In this document: positions 28,001-35,946 of the stretch, one piece after another | Layout of the letters: the number at the start of each line of letters is the position of its first letter | How positions within the stretch are numbered: position 1 is the first letter of the stretch | NCBI RefSeq assembly: GCF_018310535.1 | Contig: NZ_CP074102.1 | Span: 2,232,001 to 2,296,000 of the forward strand | Direction: 5' to 3' | Source: Streptomyces mirabilis | GTDB taxonomy: Bacteria > Actinomycetota > Actinomycetes > Streptomycetales > Streptomycetaceae | Length of the DNA: 64,000 bases | The notes under the pieces: generated by a model | Told to the model about the DNA's origin: nothing | Database searches by the model: none | Seen by the model: only the letters and a program-made list of their open reading frames with translations | Translations under genes and position numbers: made by a program

Positions 28001-28837
28001 AACGCGTCGCAGAACAACGGGCAAAGCAGCGGTCAGTTCGTCCGCCCCGACGTGTACGGCCCCTCGGGCACGGCTCCGGCCGCCCCGAGCCCGTCCACGA
28101 CGGGCCAGTTCGCCACCCCGGGCTACGGCGCCTCCCAGGACCCGTCGTCCACGGGCCAGTTCGCGACGCCCGGCTACGGCGCCTCCCAGGACCCGTCGTC
28201 GACCGGCCAGTTCGCGACGCCCGGCTACGGCAACCGCCAGGACCCCTCGTCCACCGGCCAGTTCGAGCGTCCGGCGCCTCCGCAGCAGCGGCCCACGCGT
28301 CCGCAGGAGCCCGAGGCGCTGCCTCCGGCGACGGGCCCCGGTGACGGACGTACGCCGCTGTACGACACGCTGGAGACCAACTGGTTCCACGGTCAGGCGA
28401 ACGGCGCCCAGAACGGCTCCCTCAACGGAGCTCACAACGGCGCCCAGAACAACGGCGTCCACACCAACGGCTCGCAGCCCTCGCAGCAGCCGCCGCAGAC
28501 CCCCACAGCACCACCGCAACGGCCGGCCGCCGCACCGGCCTCCGCCAACTGGCGCACCTCGCCGAACGACGACCTCGTCCGGCAGGCAGAACGCGTCCGT
28601 CAACCGTCGGCGGGCGGGGTCACCACCTCAGGCCTGCCGCGCCGCGTCCCGCGAGCCAACCTCGTCGCGGGCACGGCACAGCAGCAACAGCACCAAACTG
28701 GTCCGCAGGTCTCCCGTGCGCCTGATGACGTACGCGGCCGGCTGACCAATCTCCGTAGGGGCATTCAGCAGGGTCGACAGGCCGGTACCGGCCAGACCGG
28801 CAGCTTCCCCAGCCCCACTCACCAGCAGGAGCGTTAG
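25100..28837 (+). CDS. cvnA1: conservon 1 sensor histidine kinase-like protein CvnA
   Basis: CvnA proteins are membrane sensors that work with CvnB-D in GPCR-like complexes. The 1245-residue protein has a disordered head, TM1 at about 79-96, an extracytoplasmic helical nitrate-sensor-like domain, TM2 at about 389-413, a HAMP-like linker, a dimerisation region with KLDHLATRMRRNGENLLVL, and an HATPase domain (LLAELLENATSF near 603, DTGIGLSPEDL near 637). Beyond about 700 it is a Gly/Pro/Gln/Asn-rich tail with three 17-residue repeats. No ribosome site precedes GTG 25100, so the start is uncertain. It heads a four-gene operon. Confidence 0.92.
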   Translation: MQGRFKRDGSASAEPEPHGGTDRGSSPQHAQNPGQSELGGGERSARPGAKAPDQPPAKPNGPPGPGSRIALRNWRISTRLVSLLALPVVAATTLGALRINQSMDDIQQLDNMKLLTDMTKQATELAAALQKERDQSAGPLAHGAKPTDITVKGVRDATDVAKQQFIEGTQEIDTASANGQLTGVRDSLVAIAGELNKLSTIRNGAYSDAKNSSQTVDGYHRLITQLINLSQDMAEATSNPEMISRTRALSAFSSAKEYASVQRAVIAAALPAGNTTFGQLSENDRLYANSAQDSEASERTSFASIYGTGAEDLTKPIDQGNPTIQAADAYSNRVLGSTGGLNTQDKRSYKDWVDDDTAKIEQMSKIELTLLNQMEQKARELKNASQQEAIISGALILLVLGVSLVGAFVVARSMIRSLRRLQDTATKVAQDRLPELVKQLSESDPQDVDTSVESVGVHSRDEIGQVAAAFDDVHREAVRLAAEQALLRGNVNAMFTNLSRRSQGLIQRQLSLISELESREADPDQLSSLFKLDHLATRMRRNGENLLVLAGEEPGRRWTRPVPLVDVLRAAASEVEQYERIELASVPTTQVAGRVVNDLVHLLAELLENATSFSSPQTKVKVTGHALPDGRVLIEIHDTGIGLSPEDLAAINERLASPPTVDVSVSRRMGLFVVGRLSQRHGIRIQLRPSDSGGTTALVMLPVDVAQGGKKAPGKPGPGGSGGPAAAQASAGVAAARRGGQGGGPSLGAGAPAGGGGGLLGAPPQRGQVGAGQGPRAALPGSNQGGRPGGAPGGARGPQSPGNQQQGRPAPAGAGAFGQGPQGLQAAGTGAPQGFGDGPAPRQGFDFGDNSGPAAAPPQQPAGNKGGGRRRPQLPGRGGPRAELPGGSPQQSRPSWSDDNAQPPVPRASLDAPRGHEEPDSTSRMPRIDDRQDPAATSEMPRIDDRQGPAATSGFPRPDFDAPRPGMNASQNNGQSSGQFVRPDVYGPSGTAPAAPSPSTTGQFATPGYGASQDPSSTGQFATPGYGASQDPSSTGQFATPGYGNRQDPSSTGQFERPAPPQQRPTRPQEPEALPPATGPGDGRTPLYDTLETNWFHGQANGAQNGSLNGAHNGAQNNGVHTNGSQPSQQPPQTPTAPPQRPAAAPASANWRTSPNDDLVRQAERVRQPSAGGVTTSGLPRRVPRANLVAGTAQQQQHQTGPQVSRAPDDVRGRLTNLRRGIQQGRQAGTGQTGSFPSPTHQQER
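28102..28254 (+). repeat. three 51-bp in-frame repeats in the cvnA1 tail
   Basis: Units start at 28102, 28153 and 28204 and encode GQFATPGYG(A/N)(S/R)QDPSST; a partial fourth begins at 28255. The DNA is nearly identical between units, which suggests recent slippage or unequal exchange in the disordered C-terminal tail. Confidence 0.85.
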
Positions 28838-29260
28838 TTGAGCCCGATGAGCCAGGCGGCACAGAACCTGAACTGGTTGATCACCAACTTTGTGGACAAC
28901 ACCCCCGGGGTGTCCCACACCGTCGTCGTGTCCGCCGACGGGCTCCTTCTGGCCATGTCCGAAGGATTCCCACGCGACCGCGCCGACCAGCTTGCGGCCG
29001 TCGCCTCCGGTCTGACCTCGCTGACCGCCGGGGCCTCCCGGATCTTCGAGGGCGGCACGGTGGCTCAGACGGTCGTGGAAATGGAGCGCGGCTTCCTCTT
29101 CCTCATGTCCGTCTCGGACGGCTCGTCCCTGGCGGTCCTCTCCCACCCGGAATGCGACATCGGGCTCGTCGGCTATGAGATGGCGCTGCTCGTCGATCGG
29201 GCGGGTGCCGTACTCACGCCGGACCTGCGCGCTGAACTCCAGGGAAGTCTGCTCCACTAA
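28838..29260 (+). CDS. cvnB1: conservon 1 roadblock/LC7 protein CvnB
   Basis: The 140-residue protein is a roadblock/LC7 domain (LNWLITNFVDNTPGVSHTVVVSADGLLLAMSEG in two adjoining blocks) that in conservons binds the CvnD GTPase. The start is TTG at 28838, directly after the cvnA1 stop and seven bases after GGAG; the ATG at 28847 is too far from that site. It is almost identical to the conservon 2 copy, which starts with GTG at the same position. Confidence 0.93.
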   Translation: MSPMSQAAQNLNWLITNFVDNTPGVSHTVVVSADGLLLAMSEGFPRDRADQLAAVASGLTSLTAGASRIFEGGTVAQTVVEMERGFLFLMSVSDGSSLAVLSHPECDIGLVGYEMALLVDRAGAVLTPDLRAELQGSLLH

Positions 29261-29371
29261 AGGGCCCTGGTTCTAGAGACTGCACGAAATCACCGTCCGG
29301 CCGCCACAATCCCCCCACCGGCCCCAACAGACGGCACGAATGACCGACTTGCTGTCCCGCCCGGAGGATTC

Positions 29372-29770
29372 ATGACCCCGCCCACCGCCTCTCATGATCC
29401 GTACGCACAGCCGTACGGGGACGAGGGCGACCAGCCGCTGGTACGTCCGTACGCGATGACCGGCGGCCGGACCCGGCCGCGGTACCAACTCGCCATCGAG
29501 GCGCTGATCAGCACTACGGCCGACCCCGCGCAGCTGATGGGGCTGCTCCCCGAGCACCAGCGGATCTGCCACCTGTGCCGTGAGGTCAAGTCGGTGGCCG
29601 AGGTATCGGCCCTCCTGTCCATGCCGCTCGGTGTGGCCAGGATCCTCGTCGCGGACCTCGCGGAGGCCGGACTCGTCGCCATTCACCAGCCTGGCGGCGA
29701 TGAGAACAACGGCGGCGCGCCGGACGTGACTTTGCTCGAAAGGGTGCTCAGTGGACTTCGCAAGCTCTGA
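29372..29770 (+). CDS. cvnC1: conservon 1 DUF742 protein CvnC
   Basis: The 132-residue protein is a DUF742 winged-helix-like domain (LVRPYAMTGGRTRPRYQLAIEAL, then EHQRICHLCREVKSVAEVSALL in adjacent blocks), ending LERVLSGLRKL. It lacks the Pro/Gln-rich head of the conservon 2 copy. Its last 20 bp overlap cvnD1. DUF742 proteins accompany every conservon; the biochemical role is not settled. Confidence 0.92.
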   Translation: MTPPTASHDPYAQPYGDEGDQPLVRPYAMTGGRTRPRYQLAIEALISTTADPAQLMGLLPEHQRICHLCREVKSVAEVSALLSMPLGVARILVADLAEAGLVAIHQPGGDENNGGAPDVTLLERVLSGLRKL

Positions 29771-30326
29771 CGGAGGTCGTACGACCACCTCCGCGAAGAT
29801 CGTGGTGGCGGGCGGCTTCGGCGTGGGCAAGACCACGTTCGTCGGCGCCGTCTCGGAGATCAACCCGCTGCGCACCGAGGCCGTCATGACGTCCGCGTCC
29901 GCCGGCATCGACGACCTCACGCACACCGGAGACAAGACGACGACCACCGTCGCCATGGACTTCGGCCGCATCACCCTGGACCAGGACCTGATCCTGTACC
30001 TCTTCGGCACCCCCGGTCAGGACCGCTTCTGGTTCATGTGGGACGACCTGGTCCGCGGCGCCATCGGCGCCGTCGTCCTGGTCGACACCCGCCGTCTGGC
30101 CGACTGCTTCCCCGCGGTCGACTACTTCGAGAACAGCGGCCTGCCGTTCGTCATCGCCCTCAACGGCTTCGACGGACACCAGCCCTACAACCCCGAAGAG
30201 GTGCGCGAGGCGCTCCAGATCGGACCGGACGCCCCGATCATCACGACGGACGCCCGGCACCGTGCGGATGCGAAGAGCGCGCTGATCACGCTGGTCGAGC
30301 ACGCGCTCATGGCACGTCTGCGGTAG
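29751..30326 (+). CDS. cvnD1: conservon 1 small GTPase CvnD
   Basis: The 191-residue protein has the P-loop GGFGVGKTTFVG (about 21-32), the switch II GTPGQDRFWF and the DLVRGAIGAVVLVDTRRLAD strand. G4 reads NGFD rather than NKxD, usual for CvnD proteins. The G domain is almost identical to CvnD2. GTG 29751 overlaps the end of cvnC1. It is the output switch of the conservon, presumably controlled by CvnA and CvnB. Confidence 0.94.
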   Translation: MDFASSDGGRTTTSAKIVVAGGFGVGKTTFVGAVSEINPLRTEAVMTSASAGIDDLTHTGDKTTTTVAMDFGRITLDQDLILYLFGTPGQDRFWFMWDDLVRGAIGAVVLVDTRRLADCFPAVDYFENSGLPFVIALNGFDGHQPYNPEEVREALQIGPDAPIITTDARHRADAKSALITLVEHALMARLR

Positions 30327-30387
30327 CACTCAAGTCGACAGCTTCATAAGACAGTTGTCGTAGGGACATTGGAGCCGGCTGTGTCGT

Positions 30388-30418
30388 TTGACACGGTCGG
30401 CCACAGTGTTCATAACGT
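30388..30418 (+). promoter_or_regulatory. promoter-like TTGACA element between the conservons
   Basis: A consensus -35 box TTGACA (30388-30393) is followed by CATAAC after 17 bp (or TAACGT after 19). A terminator hairpin lies about 70 bp downstream and before cvnA2, so this promoter could make a short RNA or a read-through message. Confidence 0.5.
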
Positions 30419-30483
30419 TTCGACATGGAATTCGGTGGACACCGACACGCATCGCGTTCATTCGGTGTCGCTGCGCTCACAAA

Positions 30484-30505
30484 AGCCCCGTCTTTTGACG
30501 GGGCT
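30484..30505 (+). terminator. rho-independent-like terminator after cvnD1
   Basis: AGCCCCGTC and GACGGGGCT form a perfect 9-bp stem around TTTT, followed by a T-containing CGCTCTTTATG tract. It separates the two conservons. Confidence 0.85.
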
Positions 30506-30676
30506 CGCTCTTTATGACCGTTTTATCTAGGGGATACGTCACCCGGAACCAGCCGTTCCGAGTGTTTGGAAGGGCGCTGCCTGACGTGCTGGAATGCGCT
30601 GAACTGCCCAGTAGTCAAGGGCGCTGGAGACACCGCGGCACAACGTAGGTGCCGACGCCGAGAGGTTGTTGGTCGA

Positions 30677-33600
30677 GTGAGGCGAAGCAAGAACGGTCCC
30701 GAGCCGTCGGCACGGGGCAACTTCACCCCGCCGCCGCGCGGCGCGGCGCCCGCACAGGTGCCCGTCCCGGAGCCCACGCCGGCGCCCGCGCCGAGCGGCG
30801 GTCGTCTGTCCCCCCGTAACTGGCGCGTACCCACCAGGCTGAACGCGATCCTGCTCATACCCGTGATCGTCGGCCTCATCATGGGCGGCTTCCAGGTGAA
30901 GAACTCGATCGACACCTGGCAGGAGGCGCGCGACGCCGAGAAGGTCGCCAAGATCGTGGCGGCCTCCAGCGACTACGCCGAGGCTCTGCTCAACGAGCGC
31001 GACGTGTCCGCCGAGCCACTGCTCAAGGGTGACCGGAACAACGCCACGGTCAAGACGGTCCGCGCGACCACCGACCAGATGGCCGACGCCTTCCACAAGG
31101 AAGTCGTCGGCATGCCGGCCAAGCAGGGCCTTGAGCGTCGGCTGGGCCTGGTGATCAAGGCCGAGCCCCAGCTGGACCAGATCCGCAAGGCCGCCTTCAC
31201 CAAGTCCATGGACCCGGTGAAGACCGAAGAGGGCTACGTCACCGTCGAGCACCTGCTGATGGAGTTCTCGAACGAACTCGGCCTCGGCACGGGCAACATC
31301 ACGAGCTACGGCCGTTCGGTGTACGCCATCGCGCTCGCCAAGGGCGCCGAGTCGCTGCAGCGCTCGATCGGCACCCACCTGCTGGTCAAGCCCAGCACCG
31401 ACACGAAGAACCACGCGCAGCAGGTCACCTCCTTCACCTCGTACGCGTACCTGGAGAACATCGCTCTTCAGGAGTACGTCTCCGGTGGTACCGAGGCGGA
31501 CTACGCCCGGCTCACCACGGTCATGGAGCAGAAGACCGCCGAGGGCAAGAGCCAGCTGGCCGCGGCCAAGAGCAAGACCGAGGCCGCGGGCGGGACCTTC
31601 GTGACGCCGCCCGCCATGGACAAGATGATCCAGGCGATCGCCAGCGGCGCCACGCCCACCCAGCTCGCCGCTCAGGGCATCACTCCCGAGACCTGGATGG
31701 CTGCCGCCACCCTCAAGTTCCAGGGCTACAGCCAGGTCGAGAAGGAACTCATCGACCGGGCCGTCAACGACGCCGGAAGCATCGCCTCCGACGCCCAGCG
31801 CCGGGCCTACATCAACGGCGCGATCGTTGTGATCGCCCTGCTCGCCGCCTTCATCCTGGCCGGCCTCATGGCCCGCCAGATGAGCCGCGCGATGCGCCAG
31901 CTGCGCAACGCGGCCTTCGGGGTCGCCGAGCAGCGTCTGCCGATGCTGGTCGACCAGCTCTCGCGCACCGACCCGGGCCGCGTCGACACCCGCGTCCAAC
32001 CGATCCCGATCACCACCACGGACGAGATCGGCGAAGTCGCCCGCGCCTTCGACCAGGTCCACCGCGAGGCCGTCCGGCTCGCCGCCGAGCAGGCCCTCCT
32101 GCGAGGCAACATCAACGCGATCTTCACCAACCTGTCGCGCCGCAACCAGTCCCTGATCGAGGGCCAGCTGACCCTGATCACCGACCTGGAGAACAACGAG
32201 GCCGACCCGGACCAGCTGGAGAACCTCTTCCGCCTGGACCACCTCGCGACCCGTATGCGCCGCAACGGCGAGAACCTCCTCGTCCTCGCGGGCGAGGAGC
32301 CCGGCCGCCGCTGGGACCAGCCTGTGCCCCTCGTGGACGTGCTGCGCGCCGCCTCCTCCGAGGTGGAGCAGTACGAGCGCATCGAGCTCTCCGGCGTCCC
32401 GGAGGCCGAGATCCACGGCCGCGCCGTGACCGACCTCGTGCACCTGCTCGCCGAGCTCCTGGAGAACGCCACCACGTTCTCCTCCCCGCAGACCAAGGTC
32501 CGCGTCACCGCGACCCGGCTGCCCGACGGCCGCATCATGGTCGAGATCCACGACAAGGGCATCGGCCTCACCGCCGAGGACTTCGCGGACATCAACCACA
32601 AGCTGGCCAACCCGCCGACCGTGGACGCCGCGATCTCGCAGCGCATGGGCCTGTTCGTGGTCGGCCGACTGTCCGACCGGCACGGCATCCGCGTCCAGCT
32701 GCGCCCCTCCGGCGAGCAGGCCGGTACGACCTCGCTCGTCATGCTCCCCGACGCGATCACCCACGGTGGTGGCGGCGGCGAACAGCAGCTCCAGCGCGAC
32801 GAGTTCACCGTCTCGCAGATCATCCCGGAGCCGCAGAGTTTCCAGCCGGAGCAGGCCTTCCAGTCCCAGGCCCAGCCGATGCGCACCGCCGCCGAACTCG
32901 GATTCGACGACAGCCGCTACACGGAGGTCCCCGACGACATCCGGGAGCTGGACCCCGTCGGGCGCTCGCTGATGCGTGAGGAGCGCCGTGCGGCCCTGGA
33001 GGCCCAGGCACAGGGCCAGCCGGAGGCCATCGAGCCGCCGAGGTACCAGGAGGACTTCGAGGCCCCCCAGCCCGCGTACGACAACGGGCAGCCCGGGTAC
33101 GACAACGGCCAGGGTGCCTACGAGGAGCAGCAGGCCTCGTACGACCAGCAGACGGCGTACGAGGAGCCGCAGCAGGGGACGTACGACGAGACGTACTTCC
33201 CGTCGAACGGCGGCTACCCGGAACCCGCGTATGCGGAGCCGGTCCAGGAGGAGCACACGGGAGCCCGGAGTTCCGCTTCGGACACCTTCCCGACCTTCGA
33301 CGAGCCGTCCTACCAGGACGACTGGCCGCAGCAGGACTCGTACCGGAACGGCTACCCGTCCGAGTACGCTCCCGAAGCGGAATCTTCGCAGGCCGCTGAC
33401 GTGAGTGAGCAGGACCGCGTAGGCTTCAGCCGTCCGGGACCGACCTCCTCCGCCCCCCACGAGCTGACCGACGCAGGACTGCCGCGCCGCGGATCCACCG
33501 CGAGCGGCACCAACGGCCAGCGGCCCGTGGACCATGGCACCCAGGGGGTTCAGGCACCGCCCGCGGCCACCGCGAGCAATGGCGACGGCGACTGGCGTAC

Positions 33601-33880
33601 GTCCAACGACAACCGCTGGCAGCGCGCCGAGCAGCTCAAGAAGCCCAAGGCGGGCGGGGTCACCTCGTCCGGTCTCCCCCGGCGGGTGCCCAAGGCCAAT
33701 CTGGTCGAGGGAACCGCGGAAACGACCCCACAGGGCGGCCCCCAGGTCTCCCGCGCTCCCGAGGACATCCGGGGCAGGCTGAGCAACCTGCGCCGCGGCG
33801 TCCAGCAGGGACGCAATGCAGGTAGTGACACGAACGGCCAGGGCTTCGGTCCTGACAGCACCTACAACCAGGAGCGTTAG
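30677..33880 (+). CDS. cvnA2: conservon 2 sensor histidine kinase-like protein CvnA
   Basis: The layout matches CvnA1: a Pro-rich cytoplasmic head, TM1 (about 54-72), an extracytoplasmic helical sensor region, TM2 (about 377-400), the LDHLATRMRRNGENLLVL dimerisation segment and an HATPase domain (LLAELLENATTF near 592, DKGIGLTAEDF after it). The tail is Gln/Tyr/Glu-rich with YDNGQPGYDNGQ-type repeats, unlike the Gly/Pro tail of CvnA1. Both proteins end with a GLPRRVP(R/K)ANLV segment and a DxRGRL(T/S)NLRRG(I/V)QQGR motif. I start at GTG 30677 (GAGAGG upstream); the frame is open to 30566. Confidence 0.92.
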   Translation: MRRSKNGPEPSARGNFTPPPRGAAPAQVPVPEPTPAPAPSGGRLSPRNWRVPTRLNAILLIPVIVGLIMGGFQVKNSIDTWQEARDAEKVAKIVAASSDYAEALLNERDVSAEPLLKGDRNNATVKTVRATTDQMADAFHKEVVGMPAKQGLERRLGLVIKAEPQLDQIRKAAFTKSMDPVKTEEGYVTVEHLLMEFSNELGLGTGNITSYGRSVYAIALAKGAESLQRSIGTHLLVKPSTDTKNHAQQVTSFTSYAYLENIALQEYVSGGTEADYARLTTVMEQKTAEGKSQLAAAKSKTEAAGGTFVTPPAMDKMIQAIASGATPTQLAAQGITPETWMAAATLKFQGYSQVEKELIDRAVNDAGSIASDAQRRAYINGAIVVIALLAAFILAGLMARQMSRAMRQLRNAAFGVAEQRLPMLVDQLSRTDPGRVDTRVQPIPITTTDEIGEVARAFDQVHREAVRLAAEQALLRGNINAIFTNLSRRNQSLIEGQLTLITDLENNEADPDQLENLFRLDHLATRMRRNGENLLVLAGEEPGRRWDQPVPLVDVLRAASSEVEQYERIELSGVPEAEIHGRAVTDLVHLLAELLENATTFSSPQTKVRVTATRLPDGRIMVEIHDKGIGLTAEDFADINHKLANPPTVDAAISQRMGLFVVGRLSDRHGIRVQLRPSGEQAGTTSLVMLPDAITHGGGGGEQQLQRDEFTVSQIIPEPQSFQPEQAFQSQAQPMRTAAELGFDDSRYTEVPDDIRELDPVGRSLMREERRAALEAQAQGQPEAIEPPRYQEDFEAPQPAYDNGQPGYDNGQGAYEEQQASYDQQTAYEEPQQGTYDETYFPSNGGYPEPAYAEPVQEEHTGARSSASDTFPTFDEPSYQDDWPQQDSYRNGYPSEYAPEAESSQAADVSEQDRVGFSRPGPTSSAPHELTDAGLPRRGSTASGTNGQRPVDHGTQGVQAPPAATASNGDGDWRTSNDNRWQRAEQLKKPKAGGVTSSGLPRRVPKANLVEGTAETTPQGGPQVSRAPEDIRGRLSNLRRGVQQGRNAGSDTNGQGFGPDSTYNQER

Positions 33881-33881
33881 T

Positions 33882-34304
33882 GTGAGCCCGATGAGCCAGG
33901 CGGCGCAGAACCTCAACTGGTTGATCACCAACTTCGTGGACAACACCCCCGGGGTGTCCCACACGGTGGTGGTCTCCGCCGACGGACTCCTTCTGGCGAT
34001 GTCCGAAGGCTTTCCCCGTGACCGCGCCGACCAGCTCGCGGCCGTCGCGTCCGGGCTGACCTCGTTGACCGCGGGCGCGTCCCGCATCTTCGAGGGCGGC
34101 AGCGTGAACCAGACAGTTGTGGAGATGGAGCGAGGATTCCTCTTCCTCATGTCCATTTCCGATGGTTCCTCGCTCGCGGTCCTTGCACATCCCGAAGCGG
34201 ACATCGGTCTCATCGGGTACGAGATGGCCCTTCTGGTGGACCGTGCGGGTACGGTTCTGACCCCGGATCTTCGAGCGGAGCTCCAAGGGAGCCTTCTCAA
34301 CTAA
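33882..34304 (+). CDS. cvnB2: conservon 2 roadblock/LC7 protein CvnB
   Basis: The 140-residue roadblock protein differs from CvnB1 at few positions (for example SVNQTVVEM for TVAQTVVEM). GTG 33882 lies one base after the cvnA2 stop with GGAG in front; the frame is open further upstream but inside cvnA2. It is probably specific for CvnD2, though the near identity of both partners makes crosstalk with conservon 1 plausible. Confidence 0.94.
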   Translation: MSPMSQAAQNLNWLITNFVDNTPGVSHTVVVSADGLLLAMSEGFPRDRADQLAAVASGLTSLTAGASRIFEGGSVNQTVVEMERGFLFLMSISDGSSLAVLAHPEADIGLIGYEMALLVDRAGTVLTPDLRAELQGSLLN

Positions 34305-34398
34305 CAGACAGACCGTGCGTATTGGCGTCCCGGGGCCGTAAGGTTTCGGGACGCGGTCCCACAGTGATGGGTGCCCGGCACAGTCGGAGGAGGAGAAA

Positions 34399-34989
34399 GT
34401 GGCAACACCCCCAGGCGGTTCGTCTTCGGGCAACTGGTCGTACGGCCCCGGCCAGGGGCAGGGCCAGGGCGACGGTTCTCAGAACCCGAACCGATTCAAC
34501 TTCCCCTCCGCACCGAGCCACCGGCGCCAGCAGCCGTACGCACCGCAGGGCCCCGGCCCCTCGCCGTACGACCAGCCGCCGGCGCCGCGCATCCAGCCTG
34601 TGCAACCGCAGCGACGCACTCCCGAGGCGGCGCCCGCGGGATCGTCGAACAACCCTCTGGTGCGCCCGTACGCGATGACGGGCGGCCGCACCAGGCCCCG
34701 CTACCAGCTCGCCATCGAGGCACTGGTGCACACCACCGCACAACCGCACCAGATGCAGGGCCAGTTGCCCGAACATCAGCGGATCTGCAACCTCTGCCGG
34801 GAGATCAAGTCGGTGGCCGAAATCTCGGCGCTGCTGACGATCCCTCTCGGCGTGGCCAGGATTCTCGTCGCCGACTTGGCGGAGGCGGGCCTGGTCGCCA
34901 TCCATCAGCCCGGCGGCGACGAGAACGCCGGCGGCCAGCCAGACGTGACTTTGCTCGAAAGGGTGCTCAGTGGACTTCGCAAGCTCTAG
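34399..34989 (+). CDS. cvnC2: conservon 2 DUF742 protein CvnC, long form
   Basis: The 196-residue protein has a Pro/Gln/Gly-rich head of about 70 residues (TPPGGSSSGNWSYGPGQGQG begins it), then the DUF742 domain seen in CvnC1. GTG 34399 has a strong GGAGGAGGAG. The last 20 bp overlap cvnD2, the same arrangement as in conservon 1. Confidence 0.92.
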   Translation: MATPPGGSSSGNWSYGPGQGQGQGDGSQNPNRFNFPSAPSHRRQQPYAPQGPGPSPYDQPPAPRIQPVQPQRRTPEAAPAGSSNNPLVRPYAMTGGRTRPRYQLAIEALVHTTAQPHQMQGQLPEHQRICNLCREIKSVAEISALLTIPLGVARILVADLAEAGLVAIHQPGGDENAGGQPDVTLLERVLSGLRKL

Positions 34990-35551
34990 CGGAGGGCCTT
35001 CCCGCTCCACCACGTCCGCGAAGATCGTGGTGGCGGGCGGCTTCGGCGTGGGCAAGACCACGTTCGTCGGGGCCGTCTCGGAGATCAACCCGCTGCGTAC
35101 CGAGGCCGTCATGACGTCCGCGTCCGCGGGCATCGACGACCTCACGCACACCGGAGACAAGACGACGACCACCGTCGCCATGGACTTCGGCCGCATCACC
35201 CTGGACCAGGACCTGATCCTGTACCTGTTCGGCACCCCCGGTCAGGACCGCTTCTGGTTCATGTGGGACGACCTGGTCCGCGGCGCCATCGGCGCGATCG
35301 TCCTGGTCGACACCCGCCGTCTCGCCGACTGCTTCCCCGCGGTCGACTACTTCGAGAACAGCGGCCTGCCGTTCGTCATCGCCCTCAACGGCTTCGACGG
35401 CAATCAGCCTTACAACCCGGACGAGGTGCGTGAAGCCCTTCAGATCGGCCCCGACACGCCGATCATCACGACGGACGCCCGGCACCGCGCCGACGCGAAG
35501 TCGGCGCTGATCACGCTGGTCGAGCACGCTCTGATGGCACGTCTGCGGTAG
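34970..35551 (+). CDS. cvnD2: conservon 2 small GTPase CvnD
   Basis: The 193-residue GTPase has P-loop GGFGVGKTTFVG, GTPGQDRFWF and NGFD as in CvnD1. From the P-loop to about residue 150 the two proteins are nearly identical, and the DNA is too, while the first 18 residues differ (SSGGPSRSTTSAK against SDGGRTTTSAK). It ends the operon 15 bp before a very strong hairpin. Confidence 0.94.
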   Translation: MDFASSSGGPSRSTTSAKIVVAGGFGVGKTTFVGAVSEINPLRTEAVMTSASAGIDDLTHTGDKTTTTVAMDFGRITLDQDLILYLFGTPGQDRFWFMWDDLVRGAIGAIVLVDTRRLADCFPAVDYFENSGLPFVIALNGFDGNQPYNPDEVREALQIGPDTPIITTDARHRADAKSALITLVEHALMARLR

Positions 35552-35565
35552 CGCCTGCGCGCGGC

Positions 35566-35624
35566 GGAGCAAAAGAAGGGGCGCCCCCTCCACCGAATGG
35601 AGGGGGCGCCCCTTCTTTTGCTCC
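35566..35624. terminator. perfect 27-bp-stem bidirectional terminator
   Basis: Arms 35566-35592 and 35598-35624 are perfectly complementary around a CCGAA loop. The outer part has AAAAG/CTTTT, giving a U-run on either strand. It ends conservon 2 and could also stop transcripts from the accBE side. Confidence 0.92.
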
Positions 35625-35638
35625 GGGACGAAGACAAA

Positions 35639-35674
35639 GGGAAGGGCCCGCTCTTCACAGAGCGGGCCCTTCCC
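35639..35674. terminator. second hairpin, toward accE
   Basis: GGGAAGGGCCCGCTCT and its exact complement form a 16-bp stem around TCAC, 20 bp after the accE stop. With the previous hairpin it makes a double terminator between convergent operons. Confidence 0.85.
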
Positions 35675-35694
35675 CGTTGCTGAGGCGCCGCGGG

Positions 35695-35889
35695 CTAGCC
35701 GTGCCAGCTGTGCGGGGCGCGGAAGCCGGGCTCGCGCTCCAGACGGCGCCAGCCGGCTTTCGCACGGCCACGGTGGGTCGGGGTGATGTCCGGCTGGGCG
35801 GCGGCGCGGGCCAGGAGGATGGCCGTGATGGCGGCGACTTCCTCGGGCTCGGCGTGGCCCTTCTCGACGCGGATGTCAGGGGTGTCCAT
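35695..35889 (-). CDS. accE: acyl-CoA carboxylase epsilon subunit
   Basis: The 64-residue protein (IRVEKGHAEPEEVAAITAIL, then a basic WRRLEREPGFRAPHSW end) is the small epsilon subunit found only in actinobacterial acyl-CoA carboxylases, where it stabilises and activates the beta subunit complex. It follows accB by 57 bp. Confidence 0.92.
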   Translation of the reverse strand: MDTPDIRVEKGHAEPEEVAAITAILLARAAAQPDITPTHRGRAKAGWRRLEREPGFRAPHSWHG

Positions 35890-35946
35890 AGGTTTCAGTC
35901 TCCGTGAGAGAGGTTTCCGCGGCGGTACCGCGGAGGATCCGCAGGG

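Noticed and set aside
25205..28603. 1132-codon antisense frame opposite cvnA1
   Set aside because: The translation is Arg/Gly/Val/Leu repeats without motifs and mirrors codon bias of the real gene.
30539..34300. 1253-codon antisense frame opposite cvnA2 and cvnB2
   Set aside because: Same reason: a shadow frame created by GC-rich third positions.
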